Origin: Dentipellis sp. KUC8613
Lineage: Eukaryota > Basidiomycota > Agaricomycetes > Russulales > Hericiaceae
Length of the DNA stretch: 64,000 nt
Assembly: GCA_002286715.1 (NCBI GenBank)
Contig: NSJX01000024.1
Coordinates: 1 to 64,000, forward strand
Direction: 5' to 3'
In this document: in pieces, positions 34,601-46,787 of the stretch
How positions within the stretch are numbered: the first letter of the stretch is position 1
How the letters are laid out: the number at the start of each line of letters is the position of its first letter
Position numbers and translations under genes: made by a program
Notes under the pieces: model-generated
What the model was told of the DNA's origin: nothing
Seen by the model: the letters and a program-made list of their open reading frames with translations, nothing else
Databases searched by the model: none

Positions 34601-35631
34601 TTCTGGCGACCGGCATAGATTGCAGACTTCTTCCCCTTCTCTTTAGCAGCAGCACGCTGGGCTTTTGTAGCATCATCCCTCTCCTTGACGCGACCGGCCG
34701 CCCACACAAAATTTGGATCCCTCACCAATGCCGTCGCAGCGTTCATGTCATGTCCAGCCTGCTCCCACGCAGCGCACAACTTGGCGTGCTCGTACTCCAT
34801 GAATGTGATACGAAACGTCTCGAAAGGATCCTTTGGAGAGGAGGCGTCGCGGTGGTCGGCTTTGAGTTGACCGCCTCGGACTATGCGCGAAGTGGAAGGA
34901 CCAGCATTGGACAGCTCGGTCATGGACTCGTCAGAAGAGAACGACATCGACGTCCGGATTACATCTGCAGCATTGTGACGAGAGAACTTGCGTTTCTGGC
35001 CTGGGCGCTGAATATCGGGGGAGCCTTGACCGTTGGATAGATCCATCGGTTCATCGTCACGTTGCCCGCGTTTGCGTGATGGTTCTGGTATTCCCGCAGA
35101 ACCGATCCCGTCGTGAACACGAGTGCTTCCGTTGAGCGGATGCGAAACGGACGCGTTTTGGGTATTGCCCAGGATGAAACCGCTTGGCTCAGACAAGGGA
35201 TCCAAGCCGGAAGAATGTACCCATGAGTTGGCATGATTGAGGCCTGGTATAGAGGGCATGGTATGTGCGATATCTTGATTTCTCAAATGGTGGGGACGGT
35301 AGGTGGAGTCGTATGGAATGGGGCTGGAGTTAGGGACAAGCACGGTGCCTCGAGTAGACGGTGGTGTTGAGGTGAAGAAGCGTGACGGCACGGTTGCATC
35401 CCGCGACTGCAACGGGACGGATCCTGCAGCATTGTGCGAGGTTGATGATGAGAGAGAGGAGGTTGTAGTGATCATGGCTTGCTGGGTAGGGGAGGCCTTT
35501 CGCGTTTTACGGAATTTGAGTTGACTTAGGGCGGTGGCCTGGCAAAATGATACGATGAGAGGGCACATTTTTACAGCTTTCACACCTACAGTACGTACCC
35601 TAGTCGCCTTAGAATGTTGACCTGAAGACAT
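31632..35631 (-). CDS. FUN30: Fun30/SMARCAD1-type SNF2 chromatin remodeler
   Basis: Eleven exons: 35599-35631, 34323-35538, 33755-34270, 33615-33699, 33338-33563, 33153-33287, 32933-33094, 32434-32868, 32257-32376, 31999-32201, 31632-31938 (1145 aa). The N-terminal third is Ser/Pro-rich with a CUE-like helical segment ([20 protein letters not shown]). The ATPase has motif I (LADEMGLGKTAQ, split by an intron), LITTYN, a DEGH box (DEGHVLKN, as in Fun30 rather than DEAH), [18 protein letters not shown], the helicase C lobe [15 protein letters not shown], and motif [10 protein letters not shown]. The segment [18 protein letters not shown] before the ATPase is Fun30-typical. These proteins slide and edit nucleosomes in heterochromatin and at resected breaks. 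All phases agree. Confidence 0.95.
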
Positions 35632-37461
35632 TGGTAGCAGAAGAGGATGGTCAAACGGAAAGTCAAACAGAGAACAGACAGCAAAAGTTGGATAATCGGC
35701 TCAGTCGGCAATTGCACGACGTCTAGAAGCGATGCGGCCACAACGGATCGGAGAGTCAAACGATGTGGCAGGGCAATAGTTTATATTTCGAACAATTGTA
35801 GTTACATGAATACAACCGCGACGCAGTGGTGGAACGATGACAAGACTAGGAAGCATCGACGACCCACCGTGCCTTGAGCATCCCCTATCATTCGACATCG
35901 CAAGTGATTGAGGCCAGTCAACAAGAGGCCGCAGATACAGGTTGCAGTTGTTCCTTCCGGAATGTTACCCCCGGTGCGTCGTCAACTTCGGGAATCCAGA
36001 TGATGTACGAGCAGAAAAGAACAAGGAGTATCAAACAGGACAAGTAGATCCTACGATGCTATATCTGATGAGTTCGATCAAGTACTCGTACACTGACATC
36101 TCGTCAGATGCATGAGTGATGACGCAAAAGCCGTACGCTTCGTAGGAAGTTTCAGGTCTCCACAGGGGGTACGAGTACTCTGGGCTGATACCATTGATTG
36201 GAGAGTACCAGTGCACTACGGATATAGCCTTGAGTTGGTGCATTGCTTAAGGATTAACCTGCATGAAGACGAACACGATCAAAACCACGGAATCAAAGCA
36301 AGGTGTGACGCATACCAGTCGTCTCAAACAAGGAACGTGGCAATAAATGTCCTCCCCCCAGACATGCGGGTCCTCCGACGTCCAACAGATGTGAACGGAA
36401 CCGACGCCTAGAGGAGCTGGAACGGACCTCAGATCATGGCCATGCAGCATTGCCTGCAGATAGACGGACAAGTAGAGTACGTATGTAATGAGAACGGTTG
36501 AGACTGGATCAACAGCATATCATGGTCAATCCAGAAGTACGTTACCACAGGTACACTGAATCCATGATGACGGCTTTTCATGTTGCCTAGAGAGAGAGAA
36601 AAAAGGTAGACCCTATACCGCAGCTGCAACATCATCGATGGTGTGGGTGATAGGAGACCACGACATAAAGCCATGTCAGAATAACGCCCTTTGTGTTCAT
36701 GACTGTTGAAGAGTTGAAAGTGTGCAAATATGCAATTAAATCGACCAGAACAACCTGAGAGGGCCCGATCCCCACAGAATCCAATAAAAATAAAACACAA
36801 AGAAGTTTTCAGCTCTGGTGGGAATTTCCAGGGTAGTGTAGGCAAGCGAGGTACATACTTTCTTGTGCCACTGCAACTGCTCCGCTACAGATAAGCGCAT
36901 ATGCATGGGATATAGTGGAATTGCGTCAACTCCAAAGGCCTTCAACGTGGCGAATATAAAACGTCATTTGGCGATGTAGCAGAATCTACGAACGCTGGCC
37001 AAACGGAAGCCTATGGGGGGACACGGCCATGATGACAGAAATGCTGGACCAAAACCGATTGACAATCACGAGGGAAGGAAGAGTCGGAGCAAAGAGATGG
37101 GTATGGAAGGCGGACGACGAGGATGATGAGAGTCGGGAGGAAGAGATGTGTCACACCGTCACTGAGCCTCTCTCGCCATCATCCAAGTCACTCCGGTCCT
37201 CCAGCCACTTCGTCCAGTCCCCTGGCACCCCTTTTCCTAGTACACCAACCGCACGCGTGGTTGATATACGCACACTATGTATCTGGCTAGTTCGAATTAA
37301 TATTCTCGTTGAGACGGGAAAATAAAGAACCAGTCAGTCCTGCAACCAGCAGTCAACATTCAAAGCATTCGCGAAGAGGCGCGTATTCCTATCCAGTGGC
37401 CGCATATCAAATTATCTCACTTTTCGCCAACTTTCTACGAACTTGAGGAACTACTGCCTCG
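35632..37461. other. Gene-poor stretch, possible relic of a multi-span membrane gene
   Basis: No complete gene could be built. On the minus strand between about 36960 and 36030, short hydrophobic frames recall basidiomycete multi-span proteins (FVFYFYWILWGSGPL, VLITYVLYLSVYLQ, FDSVVLIVFVFM) but are separated by stops that splice sites do not bridge cleanly. On the plus strand, 37029-37325 is an ATG-started 98-codon frame, Ser-rich and unrecognised, which might be a 5' exon of the next gene. Confidence 0.35.
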
Positions 37462-38562
37462 ATGTCTTTTGGACACGCACTTACTGTTCCCGTTCGGGTC
37501 CGGCGCATTCGCCCACACCTATTCCAGAACCATACCATTCAGCCCCACGTTACACATGCGTTGGGCTCGACAAGATCGAACTTGTCGATATCTTCTTCTG
37601 CCTGCAGTTTTATAGGTCTTCCTGGGGATCTGGATCCTCTTTGTCAACCTTCCGATATTACCCTTGCCATACGCAAGATGCTCGCGCCGCCGCGGCCGGC
37701 TTCTGATACAGGCTCGTCCTCGGCTCAGGCTAGTCTCAGCAAATATGTTCTCTCCAGCTCGACTCATTCCCCAGCACAACCGCTTGTCGCAACATCCTTC
37801 AAATCCCGTTCCTTTAAAACTCATGTCCCCTTCTCTGCTTCCTCCCCCGACTTGACCGTGTATACGATCAACGATCTTACCCCCCTGCCCTTACGCCGCG
37901 CACAGACGACCGTCCCTCACGCGCATCGCTTCCCCACCACGAACCTAGCCTCCTCGTTGTACCGCATGGCAATGGCGAACGTTGCGAAACGACGTCCGAC
38001 CCACGCCAAGTCACATTCTGCTGCTGCAGTTGATGCGTCGAGAGAAAACAGAGACAATGCTACCTTGCATGATCGACAAGCACCCGTGCAGCCTGCAATA
38101 TATAAAGCTGGGGACCCAGTATTCAGGGAAAGTAGAGCCAACGATTTTGAGCACAGCGGGACGATGGATCGAGTTAGCCCCGAATACGACCCTCCTCCCC
38201 GCGATGCTAGCGGCGGGTCAAAATCTAGGCAACGAGAATCGCGCTTCTTGGAAACTGGTTTCTCCCAACATATGCTTAGCTCAGCTTCCCTGTATGAGCC
38301 CAGATGCGGCCCCGACACGCAGCCAAAACCGCCGACCCTAAAGTCCTTCCTGTCTTTTCTCAATCCTCTCGCGACCGTCAGCCCCAAGCGTTCGTGGCTT
38401 CAAAAGCTGCCTCCTAGGACCACTTTAAAGGCGTTGGTAGATAGGATGTCGCCGCCTTCTGGATCAAAGGTCAGCGTTTGTGACGGCGGTGTGGAGCAGT
38501 CTAAGAGCACTAGTCAGTCACGGTATCCCAGCACCCTCAAGCGTATGGAGGCTATTCTCTAA
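37462..38562 (+). CDS. Hypothetical Ser/Pro-rich protein
   Basis: A single open exon of 366 codons beginning MSFGHALTVPVRV. It is rich in Ser, Pro, Arg and Ala, with no hydrophobic segment long enough for a membrane span. Basic motifs such as RRRPTHAK-like and PPRTTLKALVDRM occur; the C-terminus SQSRYPSTLKRMEAIL looks ordered. No family recognised. The first ~55 residues differ in character and contain a CTGCAG/TATAG region, so an N-terminal intron is possible. Length and codon pattern favour a real gene. Confidence 0.55.
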   Translation: MSFGHALTVPVRVRRIRPHLFQNHTIQPHVTHALGSTRSNLSISSSACSFIGLPGDLDPLCQPSDITLAIRKMLAPPRPASDTGSSSAQASLSKYVLSSSTHSPAQPLVATSFKSRSFKTHVPFSASSPDLTVYTINDLTPLPLRRAQTTVPHAHRFPTTNLASSLYRMAMANVAKRRPTHAKSHSAAAVDASRENRDNATLHDRQAPVQPAIYKAGDPVFRESRANDFEHSGTMDRVSPEYDPPPRDASGGSKSRQRESRFLETGFSQHMLSSASLYEPRCGPDTQPKPPTLKSFLSFLNPLATVSPKRSWLQKLPPRTTLKALVDRMSPPSGSKVSVCDGGVEQSKSTSQSRYPSTLKRMEAIL

Positions 38563-38860
38563 AGCCGTAGCAGCCGCCCATGCGCGGTTTTCCATACCCG
38601 CGCTTAGTGCCGTTGAAGGATATGTCGCGGGTGTTGTGATATGTGTGTAGTGATCGTCTAATATGTTTTTGTGCATGTTGGAAATGTGACCTTGAGACCC
38701 TGCAGTCGGGTTAAGGGAGCTGCTTGGGGGCGTGAAGGCTATGCCGAGAGGGCAGATGAGCTGGAGCACGCGCCCACCGTTGCGGCCGGTTGTCTCAGCA
38801 GCTTCGCCATCGTCGTGGACGGTGTCAATGTCGCTGCAACGCACAACTTCCTTCTCTTCT

Positions 38861-41800
38861 ATGGCTTCGGACACCAATCCCCCGTCAGGCCCCCTCAGCG
38901 GGCCATCAACCACAACCTGGCGCCGTCAACGTCTGTTACGTATTGGCTCAGTAGAACGTGAGCAAGACGAGAACACTGCTTCAGAGACCACTCCTCTTTC
39001 CCAGTCCTCAGCCCGCCCCGCCCTTCGTCCACACCATTCCTCGTACGGCGCACTCCCCGCCCCGAACCCACGCCGCACGTCGAGCAGACCATCTTTTCGT
39101 AAACGCCATGGCCTTCCCGCGCTTCCCCAGCTCTCTCTGCCTCGCACGCGAGCATCCTCTAATCCTGCTACACCCCATGCATCGTCCGCACCTTATGATC
39201 GCAATTCATTCTTCAGTAGAATCAATGGCCAGCGTCCCATCTCTGCATACGACGCCGACGTCCTCTCCGAGTCGCGTCGCAAGACGGAGGGTGCGAGCGC
39301 GCCTGAGGTAGACACCAAGACGAACGGCATTCGTGTCTGGTACTCATCTTTCACGTCCATCGACTGGCTTCATGACGCGATCAAGGACTCGGCTCGTGTT
39401 TACCGCCTGCGCCGGCGCAAGTCATTGCGTGGTCGCATCCGCAACGCGTTGGATCGGTCAATCGGCTGGTTGATTGTCAGCATAGTCGGCTTTCTCACCG
39501 CAGTTGTTGCTTTCCTCATCGTGCGCAGTGAGCAGTGGCTGTTCGACCTCAAGGACGGATACTGTGGATCTGGGTGGTGGAAGGCAAAGAGATTCTGCTG
39601 TCCGCTACCGAAAGCAGACGATGACTTGTCCCTCTTGGAGTTTTATCCTTTCGGACGTGCGGCTTCCGAACCAGAGCAGGCTTGTCGTGCCTGGAGGGTG
39701 TGGGGTGGTGTCCTCTCCAATCCTGGAGCTTCGCTTTCTTCCCAGCAAATCGTGACATACATCGCATACATCGTTGTCGCGGCAAGTATCTGATTGTTCG
39801 TCGAAACGCGTCATGTACTCATCTTCATCTTCAAGGTGCTCCTCGCTCTTATCTCCTCCCTTCTTACCCTTCACTTTACCGCATCTACATCGTTCGTTAC
39901 CAGGAAAGACTCAGGTGTCCTGTCACCTGATTTCGCCAACGATGATGAGGATGTCAAGGCTTCGGCCCCACCCACCGATAAGCCATCTAAGCGCAAGATC
40001 ATGTATTACGCCGCGGGAAGCGGCATTCCAGAGATCAAGACGATACTTTCAGGTTGGTTATTTCACAACTTATCGGCATTGGGGTAACCAAAACTCCTTC
40101 TCCAGGCTTCGTAATACACGGATACCTTGGTGGTCGCACACTGTTTACCAAGTCTGTTGGACTGGCTCTCTCCACTGCTTCTGGGCTATCATTAGGGAAG
40201 GAAGGCCCATTTGTGCACATAGCAAGCTGCATAGGCAACATCGTCAGCCGGTACTTCAATAAGTATGAGACCAACGAGGGCAAGTTTTTTTGTGTCTTTC
40301 GCTGCTAAGTCACATTGGGGCTGACATACCGTGCATCATATCCTAGCAAAACGCCGCGAAATTCTCAGCGCCGCGTGTGCCGCAGGAGTGGCCGTCGCTT
40401 TCGGTGCACCTATTGGGGGTACCTTGTTCAGTCTGGAGGAGGTCTCGTACTTCTTTCCCCCAAAGGTCAGTGAGTTTAGCCACGTGCTGAATACTCTGTC
40501 TCAAAAGCTGGCGGTGACTAGGTCATGTGGCGAAGGTATGCCCACTGCCATCTGCTCTTGATTTTTAAACACCAGCTCATCATCTTGACACAGCTTCTTT
40601 TGTGCCATGATTGCTGCGATAACACTCCGTTTCTTGGATCCCTTCGGAACTGGGAAATTGGTGTTACTACAAGTCACGTACGACAAAGTGAGCCCTGGGG
40701 TCCTCTTCAGACGAGGTGAAGGAATGATCTGACAGCACCCATCTTAGGATTGGCATGCATATGAACTAGTCCCCTTCCTTCTTTTGGGTGTATTCGGGGG
40801 AGTCTACGGCGCGTGGTTTTCGAAACTGAACTACCGCTGGAGCAGAGATGTTCGCGAGAAGACATGGCTGAAGACCCACCCTGCGTCCGAAGTACTGCTG
40901 GTACAGTAGCTTCCTTGTTCTCCGATAAAAATGGCTAACCTTATTGTAGATCACTCTCCTCACTGCTGTGTTCAGCTTCGTCAACCCATATACCCATATG
41001 GGCGGCACGGAGCTCGTGTACGACCTTTTCGCTGAGTGTCGCACGGGTTCACCCAACACTCATTCTGGCCTTTGCGTCCTGGATCCTGCTACCCAAACCT
41101 GGCCGGTTGTCCGCGCTATCTTCACGGCGCTCGTCATCCGAGCGGCCCTCACCATTATCACATTTGGCATAAAGCTCCCGGCTGGCATCTTCATCCCCTC
41201 CTTGGGTGTCGGTGCCTGTGCTGGTCGTATCATGGGCATCCTGATTCAATATGCCCAGTGGCGGTGGCCCAAGTCATCTCTTTTCAACGTATGTGGCGGT
41301 GATATGGATTGCGTGATTCCAGGGCTATATGCTATGGTCGGTGCTGCTGCATCCTTATCTGGTGTAACCCGAACCACGGTGTCGCTGGCGGTCATCATGT
41401 TCGAGCTCACGGACACCCTGACGTACGCTGTTCCGGTGATGCTGTCGGTACTTGTAGCCAAAACAGTGGCCGATGCATTGGAGCCTAAAGGAATCTACGA
41501 TCTTGTTATCGAGTATGTTCGGTTCAGTCTCGGTATTATATTTCTGACTTGTACGCTTCTCACCAGGCTGGCGCAGTTGCCGTATCTCGATAGTAAGCAG
41601 GAGTACCTATGGGGTCGCCTGCAGATCAACGACGTAACGGATCGCGATGTTGAGGTGATCAAAGTGGACCTTGCCAACACCGTCAAAAGTATCCGTGATC
41701 AGTTGCAGCGGCTAGTCACCGCTGGTTACTATGATAGCGGGTTCCCAATTCTGCGGGAAGACGAAGGTGGACCTCGGTTGGTTGGGTACATCGGCGTGAA

Positions 41801-42305
41801 CGAGCTTGAGCATGCTCTCAGTACGTTTGCCTGTACCTCCAGATTTATGATCTGACTATTATCCTCAGGCATTGTTGCGGATGAAGCAGATAGTCACGTC
41901 CACTTCCATAACACACGAGCTTCTGGTTTGCACAGAATGACATCATCATCAGTCTCCTCACTCATCGCAGAAGGTTCGGGTAACGCGGAGCCTGATCCGT
42001 TCGACTTCACCGTTTACATGGACCAGGTATATTGGACCCATCTTGCACTCTGCCCTCGGAGCTCATGTAAAATTGCTAGGCGCCATTGACCGTGCAGACC
42101 AACTCTCCGTTGGAGCTCGTACAGCAATTCTTCGTGAAATTGGGAGCAAAATACGTAATTGTTACCGATGTTGATGGATACTGTGAGTCGATTTTGTGGA
42201 ATGATCTTTCGACAGGAATGCTCAGCACCGCACATAGATGAGGGTGTCATCGATAAGAAGGCCTGGTTGGGTTTCCTCGGAGAGCTTGAAGAAAAAGCTG
42301 CATGA
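38861..42305 (+). CDS. CLC-family chloride channel/exchanger
   Basis: Twelve exons: 38861-39781, 39836-40052, 40106-40279, 40347-40465, 40522-40535, 40594-40687, 40748-40900, 40950-41512, 41567-41820, 41869-42026, 42080-42182, 42238-42305 (945 aa). All three selectivity motifs are present: [14 protein letters not shown] with the gating glutamate, and [12 protein letters not shown] glutamate in [11 protein letters not shown] matches the internal proton glutamate of exchangers, so it is probably a Cl-/H+ antiporter of endomembranes, like yeast Gef1. The C-terminus holds two CBS domains ([14 protein letters not shown] ... [32 protein letters not shown]). The N-terminal ~150 residues are Ser/Arg-rich and cytosolic. 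Introns 1 and 3 keep frame only with GC donors (GCAAGT). Exon 5 is 14 nt. An in-frame ATG at 38741 is an alternative start. Confidence 0.93.
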
Positions 42306-43129
42306 TATTTATACATCGCTCATTCGTTTGCATTGCTTGGACTTTTCTATTTTCTGGGCTTTAAGTTTTGGAAGCAAGCTCATCGTTCTCGGCGCCACAA
42401 ATCACGTTTTCCTATCTCCTCGAGCACAACAACTATCTTCTCGGATCATGTTCCGGCCACATCAGAGTTATTAAGGCAATGGACCACGAAAAGTAAGCTC
42501 ACCTCCATACAACTTTTCTCATCCACTCAATCGTTCTTTATCAAGGTTACTTCATTCTCTTTTCTTACGTGTACCAGATTTGGCATACTTGCATTTCGAT
42601 GGCCAGTTTCTCAGCGCACTTCAATCTGTTTGGGGAAATCATTCAATTTTCCTGCGTCATTTGACATCTAATCGTCTCAATCGATGCAAGTTGCGTTGGC
42701 TCTTGTGTATGTACCGTTTATACCCGAAACCTAGTAGGCCCTCAAGAGGATCAGATTACCGGGACCTCGCAGAGTCCGCACGCAAGGCTTTGCCTGTTTC
42801 GGCACAATATATTAATGATCATCGCGTAACTGCAACTCTCTGCAACATGCGCTGCAGTAAGTACAATCGAGTCAAGAGTTCCAAGGAAGAAGCCCTCTAG
42901 CGTGATTGGCGTCTGGAGCACGAATTGCTAAATAGGTGGCCACTGCGGCCACAATCGGCGTACAAGCAGCGTGAAAATACGGCAATGTCTGGTCTTTGCC
43001 TGTCGCTCGATGGAAAATCCTCGAGCAAATGTGACAGCCGACGAGCGCCCTGTCTGGCTTTCGGCCCGCCCTTCTCTACATAAAGCAGAGCCTACTGCAG
43101 GTCCCACAGTCGCATCGACCCCATCCACC
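42306..43129. other. Intergenic stretch between CLC and P450
   Basis: Short frames only (up to ~110 codons), without recognisable content. Confidence 0.5.
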
Positions 43130-45295
43130 ATGTGGGCTTTCGACCGGCTGGGGCTCTCTGCAGCTTTATGCTGTGCTTTCCTTTCCATCCTTGCTGCTAA
43201 CGTCGCTTTTCTGAGAAGGCGCCGCTCGCTTCCCTTACCGCCTGGCCCTCCCGGAATTCCCTTTATTGGAAATATATATTCCGTCCCTAGCCGCACGCCT
43301 TGGGTTCAATATATGACCTGGTCGCGAGAGCTGATGAGTAAGTACCAAGTATGTACTAGAGTACCTCATACCAAACCCTCCTCAGGTGATGTGATATCTT
43401 TGCAGGCGTTCGGGGAAACAACAATAATCATCAATACCAGGAAGGCAGCCAAGGAACTGCTCGTCCATCGGTCTTCGACGTACGCAGACCGCCCTCGGGT
43501 CCCTATGTTAGAATTGTACGCGGATCCGCAAGCCAAGGCTCAGTGCTAGCATTTGATCATATTATCGTGTCTAGAATGACGATGGATTTCGTGACGGGGT
43601 TTCTGCCATACTCGGAAGAATGGCGGACTCATCGGAAGCTGTTCCATCGTGTTTTTCAAGCCAGATCTTCTTTGGGCCACGCCAGTCTGCAGTTGCTCGA
43701 AGGAGAAAGATTGATTCAGAAACTCTCCGAAGACCCAACCAATTTTATAGGACACATCCGACAGTACGTATCCGACTTGTTCGATGCATGATTCACGACT
43801 CATAAGTCTGTAGCTCGGCGGCTGCCATTGTCATGGCCATTGCCTACGGTCACGATGTTACTTCCGAACATGACCGTTTTGTGGACATAGCAGAGGAAAC
43901 CGTCGTTATGATGATTCAGAACGTGATGCCTGGCGCCGCAATCGTCAACGTGTTTCCTTTTTGTGAGTAGCTCTGCCCTCCTGATGTGTATTGCGGATAT
44001 TGAGAAGTAATGCTCACCATCTAGTGCGACATCTCCCTGATTGGCTTCCAGGGATGAAGTTCAAGAGCTTTGCAAGAAAGTGTGCATCCCTCGTAAAGGA
44101 AATGTTGGATGGTCCTTTTGAGCGTGTCAAGTGTGGCATGGTGAAGGCACTGTTTGGTGTTCATCAAGTTTATAGGTAAACTGATCAAATGAGCAGGCTA
44201 GCGGTACCGCACGACCGTCTCTGACCTCAGCGCTTCTCAAGAATAATAAAGACGGTGAAGACGGTGAAGGGTGAAGAATTGATCAAACGGGTGGCTGGCA
44301 CGGTATTTCAAGGTATGTAAGCTCGTCAGTCTATATACATAGGAACAACCACGAAAAGAACCACAACCTAGCCGGGACAGATACGGTTCGTACGTTGAAA
44401 CGCGACGCAGGACAAATTGTTGATCATCGTTTCAGACTGCAACAGCCGTGACCAACGCAATAGTCGCCTTCATGCAGCACCCCGGTGTCCAGAGACGCGC
44501 TCAGGCTGACATCGATCGCGTCGTCGGTCGCAATCGCCTTCCGACCCTCGATGACCAAGATAACTTGCCATTTATTGGCGCCGCATGTCGGGAGATCTTG
44601 CGCTGGAAGGTCATCGTACCACTTGGGTTTCCGTATAAGGCCATGCAGGACGAAATATACGAAGGTCGTCTGATCCCAAAAGGTTCGTATGCTGATCTTA
44701 TTCTAATCTCAACGTCATCGGTCATCAATGACTGAATGAATATAGGCACCACTGTATTTGGGAACGTTTGGTCAGTCCTACACGCTTTCTGAAGCGAGTA
44801 TCTTGGAGAAATATTCAATTAAACACTTTACACCTTCCTCAGGGCATTGCTGAATGATCCCGAAGTGTATCCCGAGCCCGAGTGTTTCAGACCAGAGAGG
44901 TTCTTGAACGATGATGGGACCTTGAACGACGATGCCGTTGGACCCGCTTTCGGATTCGGGAGACGGTGAGTCGCTGAAACCCAGCTCCTGCTTTTTCCTG
45001 ACCACGTGCAGGATCTGCTCAGGGATGGATTTTGCCCACACGACGATATGGATCATGGTAGCACACATCCTAGCGATCTTCACCATTGAAACAGCCCAGG
45101 ACAACAATGGAACCCAAGGACCAGCTGACGTCAAATATAGCGATGGCCTTCTGAGGTTTGTAAGATAACAGGTTCCAAGGACTTCTCTGACCATGTTCGT
45201 TATTCAGCCATCCTGATGCTTTCAAATGCTCTATTCGAGTACGAGATGAGGAAGCCAGAGAACTCCTTCGAAACCTCCGCTCTGGTCGCATTTGA
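43130..45295 (+). CDS. Cytochrome P450 monooxygenase with one frameshift
   Basis: Twelve exons: 43130-43337, 43386-43515, 43575-43763, 43814-43962, 44025-44140, 44197-44312, 44372-44385, 44436-44682, 44746-44770, 44843-44965, 45012-45155, 45208-45295 (about 515 aa). It has an N-terminal membrane anchor (LSAALCCAFLSILAANVAFL) and Pro-rich hinge (LPLPPGPPGIPFIGN), the I-helix AGTDTT largely encoded by a 14-nt exon, the K-helix EILR, PERF, and the heme loop FGFGRRICSG with its cysteine. It belongs with the many multi-substrate P450s of wood and litter basidiomycetes; the substrate is unknown. In exon 6 a GACGGTGAA repeat is followed by GGGTGAA (about 44268), which brings in a stop; removing one G restores the frame. 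This is either a sequencing slip or an inactivating mutation. Confidence 0.85.
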
Positions 45296-45969
45296 CAACT
45301 AACGATTACTCGTTCTAGCCACAAGCTCTTTCTGACTAATTGGAACCTAGGTCCAAGCGGATCACTGAAAAGAGTTCCTAGCAAAGCAGTCCCTCTGTGT
45401 ACGGTGCGAATACATGCTTGTGATCGATGTCGCATCTTCATCTACATATTGTGAGCCGTGTGCAGAGCCTCGGATTATACAGAATGGCTTTTGTCATGTG
45501 TATCGAGCGCTCGGGCTCGGTATCACGCGTCGTCTCACACTTGGCTTATGTTGCTTAGTGGTCAGCTGTAAGATGTCGCATGATCGTCAAACTGAATGTC
45601 GAATACCCCAAGCCATAGAGCAGCCGCAGCCCGTGCTCATATCTAGGCGCTTTCAAGGTCGAACAGTTACAATGAAAGCAAGCTACTTGCCAAACAGGAC
45701 CACGACCAGAGAGATAAGCCATCACAATATACTGGACGGACTGGTTATACCACGCCGGGCGTCGACAAACCATGACAGCTTGGTAATCTAGTGGTGTCTC
45801 TGGCACAACATCATTGAATACCTAGATGTATTATGTCGTAAGTGCGCCGCCATTCCTTATGGACTCGACGGACTCCGGGGTGTGACATGTGATGAATAAT
45901 CCAGTTAGCTATCAAAACCCAAGGCAACCGACTAGAGCGAGTCCAAAGGCTTTGTACCTTCTTCCCGCC
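45296..45969. other. Intergenic stretch between P450 and the first cyanamide-hydratase-like gene
   Basis: No supported gene on either strand. Confidence 0.5.
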
Positions 45970-46787
45970 ATGTCTTTCCCAGAGACCGTCGATGCATACG
46001 TTCCACGGGACATTGTTCCTTTCCTCCAACACTCCAGTATCAAGCCCAAATACATACCATTCTCTACCCTTCGGCATGTCCCCTTGGACGACACACTCCT
46101 CGCTTCACGCGTTTACGCGGCACAGATAACCGAACCGTCTTTATACGCGCATGCGGAGCGCTGCTACCTCTTTTCGCTCGCCGTCCTCGCGAATGGCTTC
46201 CCCCGCAACACACCTGGCGTCCCGCAAATCTCATTCGCAGAGCTCCACACGCGGCTCTTCCACACGACAATCTTGCACGACCTAGGCCTAACGTACGCCC
46301 CTGAAGCTCTTGAGCACCCTGCGGGTGCGATGTCGTTCGAGATCCACGGTGGTATACTTGCATACGAACACCTGCGCCGCATTGACCCGAAAATCGCACC
46401 GGAGCGCCTGGGCGACATTGTGCAGAGCATCATGACACACACGCTAGTGCTGCCGCAAGGGAAGACGACGGCGGCAGCGATGCTACTTCAGCTATCAGCA
46501 TTGTTTGACATGCTGGGGTATGATGCGTTTGGGGAAGGCTCTATGGACACCATGATCAGTCCGGAGACGGTGAGGGAGATCATGGAGGTCTACCCGAGGG
46601 GGAAACAGTCAGCACAGATGAGTGCGTTTGTGGGGACGATGCTTGAGGAAAAGCCTCATTGCTTGATTGGTGCTGGGGTAAGTTTTACCGCAGCAAAAAT
46701 TTCAGATAACTGCTGATTGTTGAATAGCTTCCCGGCTTCAACAAGCGTGTCGCCGTCGTCAAAGAGCTTATCCCAAAGGCGGTTTAA
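45970..46787 (+). CDS. HD-domain cyanamide hydratase-like protein, copy 1
   Basis: Two exons: 45970-46677 and 46728-46787 (255 aa); the 50-nt intron falls after IGAG. The family (fungal Cah, yeast Ddi2/Ddi3) hydrates cyanamide to urea using a metal bound by an HD motif. Visible ligands fit this: His61 in YAHAERCYLF, His103-Asp104 in FHTTILHDLGL, His126 (FEIHGG), His157 (SIMTHT) and Asp180 (LFDMLGYD). The C-terminus PGFNKRVAVVKELIPKAV is typical. Some close fungal homologues may use nitriles or other substrates, so the exact reaction is uncertain. A paralogue follows 0.8 kb downstream on the same strand with the intron at the same codon. Confidence 0.88.

Noticed and set aside
36429..36845. 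Minus-strand frame of 138 codons
   Set aside because: Mixed with hydrophobic pieces in other phases that cannot be joined by credible splice sites; kept only as a possible relic.
42580..42900. 106-codon plus-strand frame after the CLC gene
   Set aside because: No recognisable content and no splice-linked continuation; probably chance.
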